Shown here one piece after another: positions 59,905-64,000 of a DNA stretch of 64,000 nucleotides. The notes below the pieces were generated by a model. That model was not told the DNA's origin and did no database searches. It saw only the letters and a list, made by a program, of their open reading frames with translations. The DNA comes from Halomonas halodenitrificans DSM 735 (lineage in GTDB: Bacteria > Pseudomonadota > Gammaproteobacteria > Pseudomonadales > Halomonadaceae): contig NZ_JHVH01000002.1 of NCBI RefSeq assembly GCF_000620045.1, positions 186,001-250,000 on the forward strand, read 5' to 3'. Positions within the stretch are counted from its first letter, which is position 1, and every line of letters starts with the position of its first letter. Position numbers and translations under genes: made by a program.

Positions 59905-61248
59905 ATGACCGCACAGCAGTTTCGCCACGCCGCCGGCTTGAGCGCCGAGCAGCTGGATGCCTATTGGATGCCCTACACCGGCAACCGCCAGTTCAAGCGC
60001 GACCCGCGGATCATTACCGGCGCCGAGGGCAGCTACCTGATCGATGCCGAGGGTCGCCGTGTCTTCGATGGGCTTTCCGGGCTCTGGACCTGTGGTGCCG
60101 GTCACTCTCGCCCCGAAATTGCCGATGCCGTCAGCCGGCAGCTACGCGAGCTGGACTATGCCCCGGCCTTCCAGTTTGGTCACCCCAAGGCCTTCGAGCT
60201 GGCCCACCGGCTGCGTGAGCTGACGCCGGAGGGGCTGGATCATGCCTTCTTTACCGGTTCCGGCTCCGAGAGCGCCGATACCTCGTTGAAGATCGCCCGT
60301 GCCTACTGGCGCAAGAAGGGCAAGCCCACCAAGACCAAGTTGATCGGCCGGAGCAAGGGCTATCACGGGGTCAACTTCGGTGGCATCAGCCTGGGTGGCA
60401 TCGGAGCCAACCGCGCGCTGTTCGGCCAGGGCGTGGACGCGGATCATCTGCCCCATACCCTGATGGCCGAGAACGCCTTTACCCGGGGCATGCCCGAGCG
60501 CGGCGCCGAGAAGGCCGAGGATCTGCTGGAGCTGATCGCCCTGCATGATGCCTCCAATATCGCCGCGGTCATCGTCGAGCCGCTGGCCGGCTCGGCTGGC
60601 GTGATTCCGCCCCCCAAGGGCTACCTCCAGCGCCTGCGTGAAATCTGCGATGCCCATGACATCCTGTTGATCTTCGACGAGGTGATCACCGGCTTCGGAC
60701 GCATGGGTGCCATGACCGGTGCCGATGCCTTCGGTGTGATCCCCGACATGATGAACTTCGCCAAGCAGCTCACCAATGGGGCGGTGCCCATGGGTGGCGT
60801 GATGGTCACCGGCGAGATCTACACCACCTTCATGGAGCAGGGTGGACCCGACTATATGCTCGAGCTGCCCCATGGCTATACCTACTCCGGCCATCCAGTG
60901 GCCTGTGCCGCGGCCATGGCCTCGCTGGATATCCTCGAGCAGGAGGGTCTCGTCGAGCGCGTGCGCCAGATGAGCCCGGTCTTCGAGGACGCACTGCACA
61001 GCCTCAAGGGGACTCGCTACATCAGCGATATCCGCAACTACGGCCTCGCCGGTGCCCTGCAGATCGAGCACTATCCCGGTGAGCCCGCCCGTCGGCCCTA
61101 TGAAATCGCCATGAAGTGCTGGGAAAAGGGCTTCTACGTGCGTTATGGCGCGGACACCATCCAGCTGGGCCTGCCCTTTATCGTCGAGAAAGAGGAGATC
61201 GATCGGGTCGTCAATGTCCTTGGCGAGGTCATCGGCGAGCTGGATTGA
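59905..61248 (+). CDS. Beta-alanine:pyruvate (omega-amino acid) aminotransferase
   Basis: A 447-residue class III PLP aminotransferase. The PLP lysine is K287 in NFAKQLTNGAVPMGG, and LLIFDEVITGFGRMG and the start YWMPYTGNRQFKRDPR match the beta-alanine:pyruvate group (BauA). It would turn beta-alanine into malonate semialdehyde with pyruvate as acceptor, feeding the next gene. The ATG at 59905 follows GGGGAGG; the upstream start at 59878 is less likely. The operon is probably controlled by the divergent LysR protein. Confidence 0.92.
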   Translation: MTAQQFRHAAGLSAEQLDAYWMPYTGNRQFKRDPRIITGAEGSYLIDAEGRRVFDGLSGLWTCGAGHSRPEIADAVSRQLRELDYAPAFQFGHPKAFELAHRLRELTPEGLDHAFFTGSGSESADTSLKIARAYWRKKGKPTKTKLIGRSKGYHGVNFGGISLGGIGANRALFGQGVDADHLPHTLMAENAFTRGMPERGAEKAEDLLELIALHDASNIAAVIVEPLAGSAGVIPPPKGYLQRLREICDAHDILLIFDEVITGFGRMGAMTGADAFGVIPDMMNFAKQLTNGAVPMGGVMVTGEIYTTFMEQGGPDYMLELPHGYTYSGHPVACAAAMASLDILEQEGLVERVRQMSPVFEDALHSLKGTRYISDIRNYGLAGALQIEHYPGEPARRPYEIAMKCWEKGFYVRYGADTIQLGLPFIVEKEEIDRVVNVLGEVIGELD

Positions 61249-61303
61249 GCCTTTTTCGTAACAGTATCTTCCCCCACAGCAACGCAACTGCAAGAGGTAA
61301 CCC

Positions 61304-62794
61304 ATGACAGCACTCGGCCATCTGATCAACGGCGCACGCGTCGACCGCGAAGGGCGCACCCAGGATCTGTACAACCCTTCCACCGGTGAAGTGAAGGGGC
61401 AGGTCAGCCTGGCTGCCAAGGCCACCGTGGAAGAGGCCATCGCCGCGGCCCAGGCGGCCTTCCCGGCCTGGCGCAACACGCCGCCGGCCAAGCGGGCTCG
61501 CGTCATGTTCCGCTTCAAGCAGCTGCTCGAGGAGCACACCGATGAGATCGTGCGCCTGATCGGTGAAGAGCATGGCAAGATTTCCCATGATGCCGGAGGG
61601 GAACTGGCCCGCGGCATCGAGAACATCGAGTACGCCTGCGGGGCACCCGAGTTGCTCAAGGGAGAGCACAGCAAGAATACCGGACCGGGCATCGATTCCT
61701 GGAGCGAGCATCAGCCCCTGGGCGTGGTGGCGGGTATCACCCCGTTCAATTTCCCCGCGATGGTACCGCTGTGGATGTATCCCATGGCCATCGCCTGCGG
61801 TAATACCTTCGTGCTCAAGCCTTCCGAGCGTGATCCGACCTCGGCGCTCTTTATCGCCGAGCTGGCACTTGAGGCAGGCCTGCCCGCGGGCGTGCTCAAT
61901 GTGGTCAATGGCGACAAGGAAGCCGTGGATACCCTGCTCGATGATGACCGCATTCAGGCCGTCAGCTTCGTCGGCTCCACGCCGATCGCCGAATATATCT
62001 ACTCGCGTGCCAGTGCCAACGGCAAGCGTTGCCAGGCACTGGGTGGCGCCAAGAACCATGCCATCGTCATGCCCGATGCCGATATGGAAAACGTGGTCAA
62101 TTCGCTGACCGGCGCCGCCTTCGGTTCATCCGGCGAGCGCTGCATGGCGCTGTCGGTGGCGGTGGCGGTGGGTGATGAAGCGGCCGACAACCTGGTCGCC
62201 AAGATGCAGGAGTCGATGACGTCTCTCAAGGTGGGCCCCTTCTCCGACAAGAGCAATGACTTCGGCCCGGTGATCACCCAGGCGCATCGGGAAAAGGTCT
62301 GCGGCTATATCGCCAGTGCCGAGGAGCAGGGCGCGACCCTCCTGGTCGATGGGCGTGATATCCAGGTGGAGGGCTACGAGAGAGGCTTCTATGTCGGCGG
62401 CACCCTGATCGATAATGTAACGCCTGAAATGACCTGTTACCGGGAAGAGATCTTCGGCCCCGTGTTGTTGGTGATGCGTGTCGACAGCATGGAAGAGGCC
62501 ATGCGGCTGATCGACGAGCATGAATACGGCAACGGTACCTGCATCTATACCCGCGACGGTGAGGCGGCACGCTACTTCAGCGATCATATTCTGGTCGGCA
62601 TGGTGGGGGTCAACGTGCCGCTGCCGGTGCCTGTGTCCTACCACAGCTTCGGTGGCTGGAAGCGTTCGCTGTTCGGTGACCTTTCCGCCTATGGTCCCGA
62701 TGCGGTGCGCTTCTATACGCGTCGCAAGACGGTGACTCAGCGTTGGCCCTCCGCCGGCGTACGCGAAGGAGCGCAGTTCTCCTTCCCCTCCTGA
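61304..62794 (+). CDS. mmsA: CoA-acylating (methyl)malonate-semialdehyde dehydrogenase
   Basis: A 496-residue aldehyde dehydrogenase of the MmsA type, which makes acetyl-CoA or propionyl-CoA, CO2 and NADH. The catalytic cysteine is about residue 280 in SSGERCMALSVAV, and GITPFNFPAMVPLWM is typical. As the gene follows a beta-alanine aminotransferase gene by 55 bases, the likely substrate is malonate semialdehyde, though the valine-route substrate fits as well. AGAGG lies before the ATG, and a hairpin terminator follows. Confidence 0.93.
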   Translation: MTALGHLINGARVDREGRTQDLYNPSTGEVKGQVSLAAKATVEEAIAAAQAAFPAWRNTPPAKRARVMFRFKQLLEEHTDEIVRLIGEEHGKISHDAGGELARGIENIEYACGAPELLKGEHSKNTGPGIDSWSEHQPLGVVAGITPFNFPAMVPLWMYPMAIACGNTFVLKPSERDPTSALFIAELALEAGLPAGVLNVVNGDKEAVDTLLDDDRIQAVSFVGSTPIAEYIYSRASANGKRCQALGGAKNHAIVMPDADMENVVNSLTGAAFGSSGERCMALSVAVAVGDEAADNLVAKMQESMTSLKVGPFSDKSNDFGPVITQAHREKVCGYIASAEEQGATLLVDGRDIQVEGYERGFYVGGTLIDNVTPEMTCYREEIFGPVLLVMRVDSMEEAMRLIDEHEYGNGTCIYTRDGEAARYFSDHILVGMVGVNVPLPVPVSYHSFGGWKRSLFGDLSAYGPDAVRFYTRRKTVTQRWPSAGVREGAQFSFPS

Positions 62795-62820
62795 TATCAG
62801 TGAGTCTTGATGAGATGTTG

Positions 62821-62842
62821 TGACCCCGCTTAGGCGGGGTCA
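62821..62842 (+). terminator. Hairpin after mmsA
   Basis: TGACCCCGC (62821-62829) and GCGGGGTCA (62834-62842) form a perfect 9-bp stem around TTAG. It is a likely terminator, but the T-run is weak. Confidence 0.6.
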
Positions 62843-62891
62843 TTGAAGATTTAAGTGCTTAAAATTTCAATAATAAATCGTGGAGATAACG

Positions 62892-63023
62892 ATGTTCGGA
62901 TTACCCGTATCCACCACCTGGCTGGTCATCGGTGTCCCGATGTTCTGGGTGCTTTATACGCTGGGCTTCCTCTGGGTAACGCGAGGCTGGCCGGGGCTCA
63001 AGGACTCGGAGTCGAGTCGCTGA
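62892..63023 (+). CDS. 43-residue single-helix membrane protein, symporter partner
   Basis: A short gene with GGAG before its ATG. The product (start MFGLPVSTTWLVIGVPMFW) has one long hydrophobic helix, about residues 8-28, then the polar tail TRGWPGLKDSESSR. It lies 50 bases before a sodium:solute symporter gene, in the same arrangement as the 40-residue gene at 27666. Small accessory proteins of this type precede many SSS genes. They are probably needed for symporter assembly, but the role is inferred. Confidence 0.75.
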   Translation: MFGLPVSTTWLVIGVPMFWVLYTLGFLWVTRGWPGLKDSESSR

Positions 63024-63073
63024 GTCGAGGCGGCTGGTCATGATAAAAAGAATCGCGTAACAGGAAAAAGAAT

Positions 63074-64000
63074 ATGAATTCGACGGTATTGCTGTTTCTT
63101 GCCTTGTACTTCATCGGCATGCTGGCCGTAGGCGTCATCTCTATGCGCCGAGGCGGCTCGAACAGTATGGAGGGCTACTACCTCAGCGGCCGCAATGTGG
63201 GGCCTCTGGTGACCGCCATGACGATGCAGTCGACGTCAATGAGTGGCTACATGTTCCTGGGGGCCGGGTCTCTCGGCTACACCCAGGGGTATTATGGATT
63301 CTGGTATGCCGCGGGTGATATCGGTGGCGGGGTGGTGAACCTCTCGGTTCTCGGCCGGCGGATGCGAAAGCTCTCCCAGATCATGGGGGCACTGACCTCC
63401 ATCGAGTATCTCGAGAAACGCTATCCCAGCAAATGGGTCCGCCTGATCGCGGCGATGCTGTCGGTCTCGCTGCTGGGGGCCTATGTGCTGGCGCAATTCA
63501 TCGCCGGTGGCAAGGGCCTGGAGCTGGTCACAGGATTGCCCTACGAAGTGGCTCTCGCAATAGCCGTGGGCGTCATCATTGCCTACACCCTGATGGGCGG
63601 CTATGGCGCGGTGGCCTATACGGATCTGCTGCAGAGCTTCGTGATGCTCATCGGCATCGTCTGGATCCTGATCGCCACGCTTCAGGAGGTGGGTGGCCTG
63701 ACGGCTGCCAACGAGGCCATTGCGGCGATTGACCCGACCCTGCTCAGCGTCTGGGGCAAGGACCTCGTCCACGAAGGGCAGTGGGGAATCGTGCTGGGCG
63801 CCCTGTTGATCTTCTCCATTGGCTATATGGGGTGGCCACACGTCGTGACTCGCCACATGGCGATGCGCAATCCCTTCCATGCGCGTCGCGCCGGCGTCTA
63901 TTCCACCCTGTGGAACCTGGTGTTCGTCAGCGCCCCCTATATTCTCGGTACCCTGGCCATCCTGGTGCTGCCCGACCTCGATGATCCCGAGCAGGCCATC
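63074..64000 (+). CDS. Sodium:solute symporter, PutP-like (cut by window end)
   Basis: The frame is open from the ATG at 63074 to the end of the window (309 codons, no stop). It has PutP-type SSS motifs: GYYLSGRNVGPLVTAMTMQSTSMSG, LGAGSLGYTQGYYGFWY, GGYGAVAYTDLLQ and HVVTRHMAMR. Codon use matches neighbours. Context suggests uptake of beta-alanine or a related amino acid, but the substrate cannot be read. AGGAAAA precedes the ATG. Confidence 0.88.
   Translation, partial: MNSTVLLFLALYFIGMLAVGVISMRRGGSNSMEGYYLSGRNVGPLVTAMTMQSTSMSGYMFLGAGSLGYTQGYYGFWYAAGDIGGGVVNLSVLGRRMRKLSQIMGALTSIEYLEKRYPSKWVRLIAAMLSVSLLGAYVLAQFIAGGKGLELVTGLPYEVALAIAVGVIIAYTLMGGYGAVAYTDLLQSFVMLIGIVWILIATLQEVGGLTAANEAIAAIDPTLLSVWGKDLVHEGQWGIVLGALLIFSIGYMGWPHVVTRHMAMRNPFHARRAGVYSTLWNLVFVSAPYILGTLAILVLPDLDDPEQAI

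Overview
The window is high-GC, densely coded DNA from a respiratory gammaproteobacterium. It pairs a nitrate reductase and nitric oxide reductase block with a complete glycine betaine, dimethylglycine, sarcosine and creatine breakdown block. Gene content and order resemble Halomonas-type halophiles, with clear similarity to Pseudomonas counterparts. The genus is an inference from memory of these families; no search was run. No rRNA, tRNA, CRISPR array, transposase or phage gene was seen.

Region 1 (1-7.1 kb), NO reduction: norC, norB, norQ, norD and a small membrane protein gene run rightwards. norF, norE and a four-helix membrane protein gene run leftwards. Two related palindromic repeats flank norF, and a different large hairpin repeat lies between norQ and norD. 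The nitrite reductase is not in the window.

Region 2 (7.1-24.1 kb), nitrate respiration: narK1 and narK2 lie downstream of narXL on the minus strand. A third NarK-like transporter gene diverges from narX, followed by narGHJI, a NifM/parvulin-type isomerase gene, moaB and a CRP/FNR-family regulator gene. Three promoters carry NarL-like 7-2-7 heptamer palindromes. The narK2 promoter also has a perfect FNR box. The third transporter lacks both arginines that bind nitrate in NarK proteins.

Region 3 (24.2-57.3 kb), methylated-amine catabolism. A GlxA-type regulator precedes creatinase (creatine to sarcosine and urea). A LysR regulator and a sodium:solute symporter with a 40-residue membrane partner follow. 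gbdR precedes the dgc cluster: an M19-like protein, a DUF5943 protein, dgcA, dgcB and a dedicated ETF pair. fdhA oxidises the formaldehyde released by demethylation. A more AT-rich insert holds a NemR-like regulator, a YqhD-like aldehyde reductase, a remnant of a CurA-like reductase and a DJ-1/PfpI protein. Divergent gbcA and gbcB start betaine demethylation. A third GlxA-type regulator precedes glyA-soxBDAG, a small cupin gene, purU and sdaA. Together these take betaine or creatine to sarcosine, glycine, serine and pyruvate, and handle the one-carbon units.

Region 4 (57.3-64 kb): an HglS-type 2-oxoacid dioxygenase/decarboxylase gene and a LysR gene run leftwards. A beta-alanine:pyruvate aminotransferase and a (methyl)malonate-semialdehyde dehydrogenase run rightwards. 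They are followed by a second tiny membrane protein plus sodium:solute symporter pair, cut by the window end. A 41-bp nested palindrome lies between the LysR gene and the aminotransferase gene.
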